From Motiliproteus sp965230185 (lineage in GTDB: Bacteria > Pseudomonadota > Gammaproteobacteria > Pseudomonadales > Balneatricaceae): a stretch of DNA of 64,000 nt. Of this stretch, positions 31,925 through 41,002 are shown piece after piece. The DNA lies in NCBI GenBank assembly GCA_965230185.1, contig OZ245995.1:372001-436000 (forward strand), written 5' to 3'. Made by a program: the position numbers and the translations under genes. How positions within the stretch are numbered: the stretch's first letter is position 1; each line of letters opens with the position of its first letter. The notes beneath the pieces were generated by a model. That model searched no databases and had not been told where the DNA came from. It was given only the letters and a program-made list of their open reading frames with translations.

Positions 31925-31940
31925 AGCAGAAACTGTGCCA
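31925..31940 (-). promoter_or_regulatory. Sigma-54 promoter of nasA
   Basis: On the minus strand TGGCACAGTTTCTGCT matches TGGCACG-N4-TTGCW with two mismatches and exact GG-to-GC spacing. It carries the same C for T in the -12 box as the nirB promoter. The predicted start near 31913 leaves about a 31-base leader. Confidence 0.65.
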
Positions 31941-32040
31941 GTCTGTTTTTATGGGTTTTATTGTCTTTTGTTACAGTTGCTTACGTTTGCTTGTCGGCTC
32001 TGTCAGGCCACTGAAGCTGACATTCCAGAGGGCCGTCCAT

Positions 32041-32055
32041 GCAACCGGATGGTGC
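32041..32055 (-). promoter_or_regulatory. Candidate NtrC site upstream of nasA
   Basis: GCAACCGGATGGTGC fits the NtrC pattern GCAC-N7-GTGC with one mismatch, about 135 bases upstream of the predicted nasA start, a normal enhancer distance. The other sequence in 31883-32265 shows no gene. Confidence 0.4.
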
Positions 32056-32265
32056 GTGCCTGCCCCGCTGTTTTGTGCGGCGCACTCAAATGGGGTGTGG
32101 TGGAGGAAGGCTCGGTAAGGGATGGGTATGGCCGCTGAAAACATGCCGTCGATGCGCCGCTCGGCAGGCTGGAAACGAAATCCGGAGCGATGTCTGTCCG
32201 GGCCGGAAAAGGACAGCCGGTTCAGCAGAAGGCCGGAGCGGCTGACGCCGCTGCCGGGCACAGAT

Positions 32266-33525
32266 TCAGACCAGCAAAGCCAGCAGTTTGCGGGTTTCCA
32301 GTCCCCATTTTTCGGCGACGGTGTAGCCGACGATGCTGTCGTTGTTGGCTCTGGGGTCATATTCGCGGGGCTGAATCATCCTTTTCCTGCCAGTGTCGTA
32401 GACCAGCAGCAGTCGGGGATTGAGCGGGTCTTCGCTGGCCTTCGACATCACCAGGGCGATATGTCGGCTCTGCAGCTCTACCACCGAGCCGGTAGGGTAA
32501 ACGCCGACAAAGCGGATAAAGTGCTGCGCCAGTTCCGGATTGAAGTGAAAGCGGCTCCATTCGTATATTTTTCGCAGCGCGGCTGTGGGCGGCATACCTT
32601 TGTGGTAGCAGCGGTCGCTGGTGATGGCGTCATAGACGTCGACGATAGCGGCCATCTGGCCACAGAGGCTGATCTGATCGCCCTTGAGCTGGTTCGGGTA
32701 GCCGCTGCCGTCATAGCGCTCGTGGTGCTCGGCAACCACGGCCAGCGCGGTGGGGGTGATGCCTTCACTGCGGGCCAGGATCCGGCGTCCCCGGCTGACA
32801 TGGCTTCGCATGATGCGAAACTCCTCGTCGGTGAGTTTGCCCGGCTTATTCAGGATCTCTTCCGGAATCCGGATCTTACCGATATCGTGGAGCATGGCAC
32901 CGATTCCGATCTGGGTGATCAGCTCAGGTTCCAGCTTCAGGTACTGGGCAAAGGCCACCATCAGGGTGCAGATACTGACGGAATGCTCGAAGGTGTATTT
33001 ATCGGCGTGGCGAATACGGCCGAGTCCCATCAGAGCGTTGGGGTTACGCATCAGTGAGCGGGTCATCCGTTCTACGGTCTCGGTGGTCTGCTCCAGCTCA
33101 ACCTGGCGGCCCAGGCGGACATCCGTCATCAGATTCGAGACCAGCCGGTTGGCGTCCCTGGAGACCTCTACTGCACGACTCAGCTCCTGTTCATAGCTGA
33201 CCGGGGCAGGGATTTCCGGTTTGTCCGGCGTCTCCAGCAGCTCTCTGACCGCCTGCTCCTGACGCTGGTCGTCCTCCTCTTTACTGGGAGCGTCGACGAC
33301 ATCGGCGCCCCTGCCGGTGTCGATATAGAGCTCCCGGACACCCAGCTTGCGGACTTTTTCCAGGGTTTTGCGGTTACTGACCGTGAACCGGTTGCGGACA
33401 AAGTTGTGATCGATCCAGCGACAGTTGAGGTCATGAATATACATGCCCGTTTCCAGCGCTTCGACAGGGATTTTCTTTATCATCGACGGGACGGTTCCTG
33501 GCGTCGGTGTAGTATCCGAATTCAT
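32266..33525 (-). CDS. HD-GYP domain cyclic-di-GMP phosphodiesterase
   Basis: A 419-residue protein with an N-terminal DUF3391 domain (about 15-110, MIKKIPVEALETGMYIHDLNC...KVRKLGVRELYIDT) and a HD-GYP domain (about 155-345). The latter has HSVSICTLMVAFA, the metal pair in MLHDIGK, and HHERYDGSGYPNQLKG, so the catalytic motifs are intact. It should hydrolyse cyclic di-GMP in the cytoplasm and so affect motility and biofilm. About 60 residues after the domain are of unknown function. A start 42 bases downstream (MIKKIP) is equally possible, as neither has a clear SD. It is not evidently linked to neighbouring nasA. Confidence 0.9.
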   Translation of the reverse strand: MNSDTTPTPGTVPSMIKKIPVEALETGMYIHDLNCRWIDHNFVRNRFTVSNRKTLEKVRKLGVRELYIDTGRGADVVDAPSKEEDDQRQEQAVRELLETPDKPEIPAPVSYEQELSRAVEVSRDANRLVSNLMTDVRLGRQVELEQTTETVERMTRSLMRNPNALMGLGRIRHADKYTFEHSVSICTLMVAFAQYLKLEPELITQIGIGAMLHDIGKIRIPEEILNKPGKLTDEEFRIMRSHVSRGRRILARSEGITPTALAVVAEHHERYDGSGYPNQLKGDQISLCGQMAAIVDVYDAITSDRCYHKGMPPTAALRKIYEWSRFHFNPELAQHFIRFVGVYPTGSVVELQSRHIALVMSKASEDPLNPRLLLVYDTGRKRMIQPREYDPRANNDSIVGYTVAEKWGLETRKLLALLV

Positions 33526-33650
33526 CAGCTGCGATGTACAACCCCCGAATTATTCAACAACCCCGAAAAAAAATACACAGGCTGTGCAACATTGAGCCGA
33601 TTTTTCTCTCTAAAAATAACCAGTTGCTAATATCGGGAGGGGTGTCCGGG

Positions 33651-34391
33651 ATGAAAACTATAGTAACCGCGGTACTGGCAGTACTAGCGGCGCTGCCGCT
33701 GAGCCAGCTGCTGGCGGCACAGACATTTGAACACAGCGGGCAGCCGCCGCAGCTGATAGAGCTTTACACCTCAGAAGGCTGTTCCAGTTGTCCCCCTGCC
33801 GACGAACGCATTAGCCGTCTGCTGAAACATCCTGATCTGTGGAGCGGTGTCGTGCCGGTGACTTTTCATGTCGACTACTGGGACTACCTGGGCTGGGGGG
33901 ATCGCTTTGCAAAAGCCAGCTACAGCGCTCGCCAGCGCCAGTTGAAGCGGGATGGCCAGCTGCGGGCCGTTTACACCCCGGGCTGGGTGGTGGACGGCAG
34001 AGAGTGGCGGGGCTTCTTTCGGGGACGGCCGTTACCGGAACCCGCTGCAAGGGATGGTGGTCGTCTGAGCGCCGAACTCAGCGGCACCTCGGTCAGGGTG
34101 GCGTACCAGCCGCAGTCCACCCCTGAGGGGCGGATGACGGCGCATCTTGTGGTGCTGGGGTTTGATTATGAGACCCGGGTTGAGCGTGGTGAGAACCGCG
34201 GTAAGGTGCTGGAACACCAGTTTGTGGTGCTGGAGAAACAGCAGGCGGAAGGGGCGGGGTCATGGCAGTTCCGACTGCCGCAGACGCTGACGAATATCCA
34301 CAATGGACAGCGTCGGGCGATGGTGTTCTGGATCAGTGAGAGCGGTCGGCCACAACCTCTGCAGGTAGTCGGTGGCTGGCTGGAGCGGTAA
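33651..34391 (+). CDS. DUF1223 family secreted thioredoxin-like protein
   Basis: A 246-residue exported protein starting at the ATG with GGGAGGGG upstream (the longest frame begins 117 bases earlier, without support). A signal peptide ends near ALA/AQ (about residue 23). The DUF1223 core begins PPQLIELYTSEGCSSCPPADERISRL with a CxxC-like CSSC motif, and continues VVPVTFHVDYWDYLGWGDRFA and YTPGWVVDGREWRG. Family members are periplasmic thioredoxin-fold proteins of unknown role. Divergent from the HD-GYP gene and followed by a hairpin. Confidence 0.85.
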   Translation: MKTIVTAVLAVLAALPLSQLLAAQTFEHSGQPPQLIELYTSEGCSSCPPADERISRLLKHPDLWSGVVPVTFHVDYWDYLGWGDRFAKASYSARQRQLKRDGQLRAVYTPGWVVDGREWRGFFRGRPLPEPAARDGGRLSAELSGTSVRVAYQPQSTPEGRMTAHLVVLGFDYETRVERGENRGKVLEHQFVVLEKQQAEGAGSWQFRLPQTLTNIHNGQRRAMVFWISESGRPQPLQVVGGWLER

Positions 34392-34843
34392 TTACGGCTG
34401 ACGGCGGAGCCTGAGCAATGCCCTGTGCATACCCGGATAAGAGGGTGATAAGCGAGAATCAAGCGCTGAAAAGGACAAAGGGCTTCAGGATTACCTTCCT
34501 TAAGCCCCTTTTCATCATGACTTCCCATCCCGGGAAACAGCTCGCGTCCTGCGGCTGCCAGATCCGTCTGCCCTCCGTGGTGGGACCAATTATTCAACAT
34601 AATCACGTGGTTAAGTATAGGAATTATTCCTAGTTTTACTTTCTTTCAATAATTAAAAAGCATAGATAGATCAATTTTTATGGCCTTTTTGTGGGTTTGG
34701 GTCTGTTTTGCTGATGCAAAAATGTCGATATGTCAGTTTTCGGGTCCGGCGACCTGGCGACCTGGGCGACCTGAGCGGTCTGGATTAACAGCTGCGAATT
34801 TTCGGGGGGCTCTGTACAATGAGGCTCTTTTTACGGAGGGGTC
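34392..34843. other. Intergenic region with hairpin and octamer repeat
   Basis: 450 bp without a convincing gene. It holds the hairpin at 34480-34507, an AT-rich stretch (about 34590-34690), and three head-to-tail copies of GGCGACCT at 34748-34772 (the last with one extra G). A -10-like TACAAT at 34815-34820 may belong to the promoter of the next gene. Confidence 0.5.
34480..34511 (+). terminator. Probable terminator after the DUF1223 gene
   Basis: GGGCTTCAGG and CCTTAAGCCC (to 34507) pair with one mismatch, followed by CTTTTC. The hairpin lies about 90 bases after the DUF1223 stop. Confidence 0.5.
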
Positions 34844-35317
34844 ATGAGTCAGAACTTACAGCTGTTGTTGATTGGTGTCGGTTTACTGGTTATTGCCGGG
34901 CTTGTGTACATTATTCGTGGCCAGCTGCAGAGTCAGCGGCGGGCCCGGCAGCTTCATGATGAGCTGCTGGCGGACGTGGAGAGCAAGGCCCAGGCTCAGC
35001 GGGATCATCTGCTGGAAAGTGTCCGGGTGATATCGCTGGCGATGCAGGACGAGCAGTGTGAACTGGCCGAAGGCTGTATCCGTCTGAAGAAGCTGCTGGA
35101 TCATCTGGCGCCCCATCTCCACGAGCATGAGGATTTCTGCATTATCAATCAGATGTATGAGCAGACCAGGCACATGCCGATCCTGGAAGAGTGGAAAAAG
35201 CTGAAGATCAGACAGCGTTTTGAACTGACCCGTGAACGGGAAGGGCTGGAAAAACAGCACCGCACCGCTATCCTCGCGGCGGCCAGCAAACTGGCTCATT
35301 ACAATTTTGAGCAGTAA
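34844..35317 (+). CDS. DUF2489 family membrane-anchored protein
   Basis: A 157-residue protein with one N-terminal membrane helix (about 5-25, LQLLLIGVGLLVIAGLVYII) followed by a cytosolic helical domain of the DUF2489 type: ESVRVISLAMQDEQCELAEGCIRLKKLLDHL, then HEDFCIINQMYEQTRHMPILEEWKKLKIRQRF. Function unknown. GGAGGGG precedes the ATG. The next gene starts 6 bp later, so the two form an operon. Confidence 0.8.
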   Translation: MSQNLQLLLIGVGLLVIAGLVYIIRGQLQSQRRARQLHDELLADVESKAQAQRDHLLESVRVISLAMQDEQCELAEGCIRLKKLLDHLAPHLHEHEDFCIINQMYEQTRHMPILEEWKKLKIRQRFELTREREGLEKQHRTAILAAASKLAHYNFEQ

Positions 35318-35323
35318 CCGGCT

Positions 35324-35698
35324 ATGGAACTGCTGGCGACTATCGTAATGACGGCGATTGTACTGGGGGGATTGCTCTGGACCTTCAGCCGCTCCGCCGC
35401 TACCACCTACCGTCCGGACCGCCGTAAGACCGCGGACCTGCTGAAAAAAGTGATCGAAGGAGATGCGCTGCAGCAGAGCTGGGATCTGTTTATCGGTTAC
35501 CCGATCCTCCATGATCCGGAGCTTGAAGAGATTCGTCAGCGCTGTATCGTCCTGTCGGAGGGCGATGAGGAGCATCCCGGTTATCCCTCGGGCATCGGCC
35601 GTTATATCTTTAACCGGGCCGGACGCCAGGAAGTGGAGAAGATTCTCAAAGATCTCGAGCAGTTGATGGCTGAGGAGCCCTTCAGCCAGGATTTCTGA
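35324..35698 (+). CDS. Small membrane-anchored protein of unknown function
   Basis: A 124-residue protein with one N-terminal membrane helix (about 4-20) and a soluble part: RPDRRKTADLLKKVIEGDALQQSWDLFIGYPILHDPELEEIRQRCIVL, then HPGYPSGIGRYIFNRAGRQEVEKIL. The similar layout and tight spacing with the DUF2489 gene suggest a membrane partner. No known family is recognised. Good coding appearance and a plausible SD (AACCGGCT is weak). Confidence 0.65.
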   Translation: MELLATIVMTAIVLGGLLWTFSRSAATTYRPDRRKTADLLKKVIEGDALQQSWDLFIGYPILHDPELEEIRQRCIVLSEGDEEHPGYPSGIGRYIFNRAGRQEVEKILKDLEQLMAEEPFSQDF

Positions 35699-35884
35699 GA
35701 GCTTCAGTACCTTTGTAGAGGATTTCCCGCAGACTGGCCCTGCCCTCAGCGGACCTTTGCGCAGCTCAGATATTCACGTGCTCAGTCCCAGATTTGCGCC
35801 TGCCCTCACTCGCCTGGCCATCAGGGTATTTTCCTGTCTGACAATCAGCCCGGACCGGCAGGGGATACCGGCCCGGTAGTGCTT

Positions 35885-37540
35885 TCAGGAATCGTTTTTT
35901 TCCTCTTTAAGGGCATCCAGGTTGAATTCGCCGACCGCCTGTTGCAGGTCCCGGGACAGTTCCAACAATGCTTTTGTGGCAGCGGCTACCTGATGGGAGT
36001 TCTGGGTGGTCTGATCGGCAATATCGTTGATGCTGAGAATGCTGCGGTTAATCTCACTGGCCACCGCCTGCTGCTCCTCCGCCGCCGTGGCGTTCTGGGT
36101 ATTCAGGGCATTAACCTCGGCGATGGCGCCGGTGATCTCGGTGAGGAATTCTCCGGTCTCGGCGGTATGTTCAACGCTGGTGGCGGCGCGATCGCAGCTC
36201 TGATTCATCACTTCCGCAGCCTCACGGGCATTGGTCTGCAGCTCCTCGATCATCGCCTGAATCTCTGAGGTGGATTCGTGGGTGCGTGTCGCCAGTGCCC
36301 TGACTTCATCGGCAACCACTGCAAAACCTCGTCCCTGCTCACCGGCTCGGGCTGCTTCGATGGCGGCATTAAGCGCCAGCAGGTTGGTCTGACCGGCGAT
36401 AGTGGAGATCACTTCCACGACCTTGCCGATGCCTTCGCTGTGCTCTTCCAGCTTCTGCACCACCTTTGCGGTAGCGGCCAGATCACCGGACAGGGTATTG
36501 ATGCTGTTAATAGAGTCTTCCACCCGGCGGCGGCCTTCCTGTGCCCGGCGGTTGGTTTCGTCAGTGGCCGCTGCGGCTGAGGTGGCGTTGCTGGCGACCT
36601 CCTGGGAGGTCTGTTCCATTTCGGTAAAGGCGGTGGCGACCTGGTCTGTTTCTGCATGCTGGCGCTGAGTGCCTTCGATATTGGCGCTGGCAGCCCGCTC
36701 CAGCTGAACGGATTCCTGATTCATCTGCTGTGAGGAGGTCAGCACTCGCTGAATAATATGGCTGAACTTCTCCATCATGCTGTTAAAGCTGTTGGCCACT
36801 TCGCCCAGTTCGTCGTTGCTGTCGATACGAATTCGGTGGTTGAGGTTGGCACTGGTTTCAACATTACGCAGGGTGCTGATAACACTGGCCAGCGGGCGGG
36901 TAACCACCTTGCGCAGAATCCAGCTGATAATCACCAGACCGATCACCAGCATCAGGGTGTTCAGGCCGATATTCATCCAGATCTGGCGGGCGATATTGGC
37001 ATCCAGTTCTTCCAGCGAGTAGTCCAGGCGTACTGCACCCAGCACGGTGCCTTCCGGACTGGCGTGACACATGATGCAGTTGGTGCCACGAAAATCCTTA
37101 GTGGCGACCAGCGGGAAAGCAACGGTCAGCCGTCGTGCATCGCCATCGCTGTAGAAGGTCTGGATGGACTCTCCGGACAGTGCCTGCTGGTCCAGCTGAT
37201 CGGAGGGTTTCGAGGAACCTTTGGCCGGCCCGTAGATCTTCTCCACTGCCGGGCCGCGTAATACCCGGGCATCCAGCACTTCGTCGCGGGCGGTGACTTT
37301 GCCGCGAGCCAGCTCCTTCTGGGCCATCTTGCCGGTCAGCATCAGGGTGTTGACGTTATCGAAATAGGATTCGGCCAGTCCGCTGGCCTGTTTGACCACC
37401 ATTTCCTCAACCATGGCGCGCTGGCTGGCAAACTGATAGAGCGCCGACACAATCAGCATGGTCAGAAACAGGATCACCAGGGCGATATCGATTTTGAAGC
37501 TGATAGAACGGGTTTGTGAAGCGCTAGTCTGGCCGGACAT
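35885..37540 (-). CDS. Methyl-accepting chemotaxis protein with c-type haem motif
   Basis: A 551-residue chemoreceptor: membrane helix at about 16-38, periplasmic sensor of the DUF3365/Tll0287-like type, second helix near 190-210, HAMP domain, then a signalling domain with EVISTIAGQTNLLALNAAIEAARAGEQGRGFAVVADEVR. The sensor contains CIMCH (C155, C158, H159), the canonical CxxCH site for covalent haem, next to GTVLGAVRLDYS. It may sense redox, oxygen, NO or a similar ligand through haem c. The start is the ATG with GAGG upstream; another ATG nine codons earlier (37567) has no SD. It is a lone gene without nearby che genes. Confidence 0.88.
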   Translation of the reverse strand: MSGQTSASQTRSISFKIDIALVILFLTMLIVSALYQFASQRAMVEEMVVKQASGLAESYFDNVNTLMLTGKMAQKELARGKVTARDEVLDARVLRGPAVEKIYGPAKGSSKPSDQLDQQALSGESIQTFYSDGDARRLTVAFPLVATKDFRGTNCIMCHASPEGTVLGAVRLDYSLEELDANIARQIWMNIGLNTLMLVIGLVIISWILRKVVTRPLASVISTLRNVETSANLNHRIRIDSNDELGEVANSFNSMMEKFSHIIQRVLTSSQQMNQESVQLERAASANIEGTQRQHAETDQVATAFTEMEQTSQEVASNATSAAAATDETNRRAQEGRRRVEDSINSINTLSGDLAATAKVVQKLEEHSEGIGKVVEVISTIAGQTNLLALNAAIEAARAGEQGRGFAVVADEVRALATRTHESTSEIQAMIEELQTNAREAAEVMNQSCDRAATSVEHTAETGEFLTEITGAIAEVNALNTQNATAAEEQQAVASEINRSILSINDIADQTTQNSHQVAAATKALLELSRDLQQAVGEFNLDALKEEKNDS

Positions 37541-37751
37541 CTTCTGGAAACCTCGATAGGTAGACATCGGTTACTGAAAATCCCGCCCTCCGGCAGGGTT
37601 TTCGTTGTTATGCAGAATATTGTTAATTAAGCAGGTGTTTGAACAGCGACAGTAGCATAAACCCTACGGCGAAAAGGGTAACTCAGATCAAGAAATCGGT
37701 GATTTGAGGTGGCGAAAGCGGCCAGGCTGTGCTGGCCGTGGTGCCGGGGAG

Positions 37752-40277
37752 TCAGAGCTCCCGCAGCACCTGCAGTGGTGACTGGCGAAGTACCCGACGG
37801 GTTCCGGTGATACCGGCCAGTCCGACCAGCAGCGCGCCGAGCAGTGGCGTCCATAACCAGAGCTGAGTTGCGGGCTGATAGTTCAGCTTCAGCAGCTGTT
37901 CATATAGCCAGAAGGTGACCGCTTCGTTAAGCAGGACCGCCAGCACTCCGGCCAGCGCCCCCATCAGCAGAAACTCCAGTCCCAGCATCTTGCCCAGGGT
38001 CCGGCTGCTGCCTCCCAGGGTGCGCAGCAGCGCGCCCTCCTGAAGGCGCTCGTCGATACTGCTGGCCAGGGCGGCAAACAGCACCGTGACTCCTGCCGCC
38101 AGCACAAACATCAGTACATACTCTACGGCGTTGCTGACCCGGGCCACAATGGTGCGAATATTGTCCAGCAGGCGGTCGACCTCCAGCAGCGTCAGAGTCG
38201 GGAACTGTCTGATCAGTTCGGTCAGGTGGCTACCCCGATCCGCTTCCAGGTAGAAGCTGGTGATAAAACTGGCCGGCAGGCCTTCGAGGCCACCGGGCGG
38301 GAAAATGATAAAGAAGTTTGGTCGCAGCGATTCCCAGTTGAGGCTACGCAGACTGATGATTTCGGCATCGATGGTACGGTCACCGAAGCTGAAACGCAGT
38401 CGGTCGCCAAGACCGACCCCCAGATCCCGGGCCAGGTCCTGCTCCAGCGAGATCAGCGGCTGACCGCTGTCCTCCGCCTGCCACCAGCGGCCGGCGGTGA
38501 TTCTGTTGTCGGATGCCAGCTGCTCGCTCCAGGTCAGGTTCAGTTCCCGGCGAATGGCCCTCCTGCCATGGGATTCCGGTTCCAGCACATCGGCGGCCGG
38601 ACGATCGTTAATGTGACTCAGCCGTCCCCGCACCATCGGGTAGATGCCGCTGTTATCGATCTGACGTTCGCTGAAGAACTGCTGCAGATCGGCAATCTGC
38701 CAGGACTGGATGTTGATCAGAAAATTATTGGGAGCCCGCTCAGGCAGCTGTTCCTCCCAGTTCTGCAACAGGTCACTGCGCACCGACAGGACCAGTGCCA
38801 TGGCGGCCAGGGTAATGCCGAAGGCAAACAGCTGGCTGAGGCTGTCGCGGGGATGACGGAGCAGGTTCTTACAGGCCAGGCGCCAGGCCAGTGGGCCGGG
38901 GATACGGGTCAGCAACCGCAGCAGCAGCCAGGCCAGCAGACCCAGTAGCAGGGTGGCCAGGCTGCCGATGCCGGCGATGATCAGGGTCAGCTTCAGGTCC
39001 TGACTGTAGGTTAGCAGCAGGCCGAAAATCAGCACGGCTGACAGGCCGTAGATCAGCCAGGCGCTGCGAGGCAGCGGGCTCAGTTCGCGGCGCAAAACCC
39101 GCAGCGGCGACACATCGCTCAGTCGCAGCAGGGGCGGCAGAGCGAAGCCGGCCAGCACCAGCATACCGGTGGCGAAGCCCACCAGCGCCGGTCTCAGGCC
39201 GGGACCCGGCAGGGTACCGGGCACCAGCCCCGACAGCATCTCCACCAGCAGATACTGGGCCAGCCAGCCCAGCAGCACACCGATCAGCGAGGCCAGGCTG
39301 CCGGCCACCAGCAACTGCAGGCTGAACAGTTTCAGGATCTGCTGCTGTGACTGGCCAAAGCAGCGCAGCAGGGCGGCGGTATCGTAGTGACGCTCGCTGT
39401 AGCGCCGGGCCGCCATGGCGATGGCGATGCCGGCCATAATCACCGCCATCAGGCCGGCCAGATTCAGATAGTTCTGGGCCCGGGTCAGGGTGGTGCCGAG
39501 GCTGGGGCTTTCCCGGCGGATATCGAGAATACGCTCGCCCGGGTTGAGGCGGCTCTGCAGCCAGTCCCGAAGCGGCGCCAGGGCGCTTTCTTCGCCATTA
39601 AACAGGTAGCGATACTGAACCCGGCTGCCGGGCTGAATCACTTCGGTGGCGGCCAGATCCGTACGGTTCATTATCGCCCGGGGCTGCAGGCTGAACAGGC
39701 CGCCACCGCGATCCGGCTCGTGGATCAGCAGACGGCTGACCCGAAACACCGACGCTCCCAGCTCCACCTGGTCGCCGATATTCAGCTGCAGGGATTCCAG
39801 AATTCGCGGCTCCAGCCAGAGTTCGCCCGGTTCCGGTCCCTGACGCAGACTGTCCGGCGCCTGACTGCGGCTGACCGCGACTTTGACGGCCCCCTTCAGG
39901 GGATAGCTGTCGTCCACCACCTTGATGCTGGTCAGCAGCATATCGTCGCCGTTGATCAGCATGCTGGGGAATATCAGCTGCTCGCTGTAGCTCAGCTGGC
40001 GCTTGCCGGCCTGATCCACCAGCGATTGCGGGAAGGGGCGGGCGGTCTGCAGGACCAGATCGGCACCCAGAAATTCGGTCGCCTGACGGACCAGCGCCCG
40101 TTCCACCCGGTCGGTAAAGAAGCCCACCGCGCAGCTGGCGGTGACGGCGATCACCAGGGCGATCAGCAGCAGCCTCAGTTCGCCGCCTTTCCACTCCCGC
40201 CATAGCAGCCTGAAGGCCAGTGAGGCGCGCAGCGGATGCCCTTCCATGGCGGCGCCGGTGGCGATAGCCCGGCTCAT
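37752..40277 (-). CDS. ybbP: ABC transporter permease, FtsX-like (YbbP type)
   Basis: An 841-residue membrane protein with two FtsX domains and about ten membrane helices: SLAFRLLWREWKGGELRLLLIALVIAV at the N-terminus, a first four-helix block around 265-470, a periplasmic section, and a second block ending GITGTRRVLRQSPLQVLREL. It belongs to the YbbP/LolCE-like MacB group, which moves lipids or hydrophobic compounds out of the inner membrane by mechanotransmission. It overlaps the ATPase gene by 4 bases (ATGA) and pairs with it. The partner arrangement ybbA-ybbP with divergent tesA is well known. Confidence 0.9.
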   Translation of the reverse strand: MSRAIATGAAMEGHPLRASLAFRLLWREWKGGELRLLLIALVIAVTASCAVGFFTDRVERALVRQATEFLGADLVLQTARPFPQSLVDQAGKRQLSYSEQLIFPSMLINGDDMLLTSIKVVDDSYPLKGAVKVAVSRSQAPDSLRQGPEPGELWLEPRILESLQLNIGDQVELGASVFRVSRLLIHEPDRGGGLFSLQPRAIMNRTDLAATEVIQPGSRVQYRYLFNGEESALAPLRDWLQSRLNPGERILDIRRESPSLGTTLTRAQNYLNLAGLMAVIMAGIAIAMAARRYSERHYDTAALLRCFGQSQQQILKLFSLQLLVAGSLASLIGVLLGWLAQYLLVEMLSGLVPGTLPGPGLRPALVGFATGMLVLAGFALPPLLRLSDVSPLRVLRRELSPLPRSAWLIYGLSAVLIFGLLLTYSQDLKLTLIIAGIGSLATLLLGLLAWLLLRLLTRIPGPLAWRLACKNLLRHPRDSLSQLFAFGITLAAMALVLSVRSDLLQNWEEQLPERAPNNFLINIQSWQIADLQQFFSERQIDNSGIYPMVRGRLSHINDRPAADVLEPESHGRRAIRRELNLTWSEQLASDNRITAGRWWQAEDSGQPLISLEQDLARDLGVGLGDRLRFSFGDRTIDAEIISLRSLNWESLRPNFFIIFPPGGLEGLPASFITSFYLEADRGSHLTELIRQFPTLTLLEVDRLLDNIRTIVARVSNAVEYVLMFVLAAGVTVLFAALASSIDERLQEGALLRTLGGSSRTLGKMLGLEFLLMGALAGVLAVLLNEAVTFWLYEQLLKLNYQPATQLWLWTPLLGALLVGLAGITGTRRVLRQSPLQVLREL

Positions 40278-41002
40278 GGCATTGGCTCCAGATGGCCGTC
40301 CACCAGCTCCAGCCGACGCTGACAGCGCTCGGCCAGGCGAATGTCATGAGTGACCAGCACCAGGGTGGTCTGTTGCTCTTCATTGAGCTGAAACAGCAGG
40401 TCGATAATGCGTTCGCCGGTGTGTTGATCGAGGTTGCCGGTCGGCTCATCGGCAAACAGCAGCTGCGGGTGGCTGGCAAAGGCGCGGGCGATGGCGACCC
40501 GCTGCTGCTCGCCGCCGGACAGCTGACGGGGGTAGTGGTCGAGCCGGTCGACCAGACCGACCCGCTCCAGGTGGCGCCGGGCCTCGCTTTCGGCCCGGCC
40601 GTCGCCATTAAGCTCCAGCGGCAGCATCACATTCTCGAGGGCGGTCAGGGCCGGCAGCAACTGGAAGTTCTGAAACACAAAACCGACATTGCGGCTGCGT
40701 ACCGCCGCTCGCTGATCCTCGCTGAGGGCGCTGAAAGGTTCGCCGCCGAGCAGCACTTCACCGCTGCTGACGCTGTCGAGGCCGGCCAGCAGTCCCAGCA
40801 GAGTTGATTTGCCGGCGCCGGAAGCGCCGAGAATGGCGACACTCTCGCCATGGTTGACCTCCAGCGCAAGGCCGCTGAGAATGGTGATATTGCCCTGCTG
40901 GGCCTCCACCCGTTTGCCGAGGTTGCGGGCCTGCAGAATTGCCGGAGTCTGATCAGAGGTTACTGCTGGTGCTGTTAAAGATGTCACGTCTGTGTCTGTC
41001 AT
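40274..41002 (-). CDS. ybbA: ABC transporter ATP-binding protein (YbbA type)
   Basis: A 242-residue ATPase with Walker A GASGAGKST, Q-loop FQNFQLLPALTALENVMLP, signature LSGGEQQR, Walker B LLFADEPTGNLD and the H-loop HD of LVLVTHDIRLAE, typical of the MacB/LolD group. It powers the YbbP permease encoded just downstream. The start codon lies within the divergent tesA gene: the two coding regions overlap by 22 bases at their 5' ends, unless a later start is used. Confidence 0.92.
   Translation of the reverse strand: MTDTDVTSLTAPAVTSDQTPAILQARNLGKRVEAQQGNITILSGLALEVNHGESVAILGASGAGKSTLLGLLAGLDSVSSGEVLLGGEPFSALSEDQRAAVRSRNVGFVFQNFQLLPALTALENVMLPLELNGDGRAESEARRHLERVGLVDRLDHYPRQLSGGEQQRVAIARAFASHPQLLFADEPTGNLDQHTGERIIDLLFQLNEEQQTTLVLVTHDIRLAERCQRRLELVDGHLEPMP

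Noticed and set aside
32122..33057. A plus-strand frame opposite the HD-GYP gene
   Set aside because: The HD-GYP motifs on the minus strand are unmistakable. This is a shadow frame.
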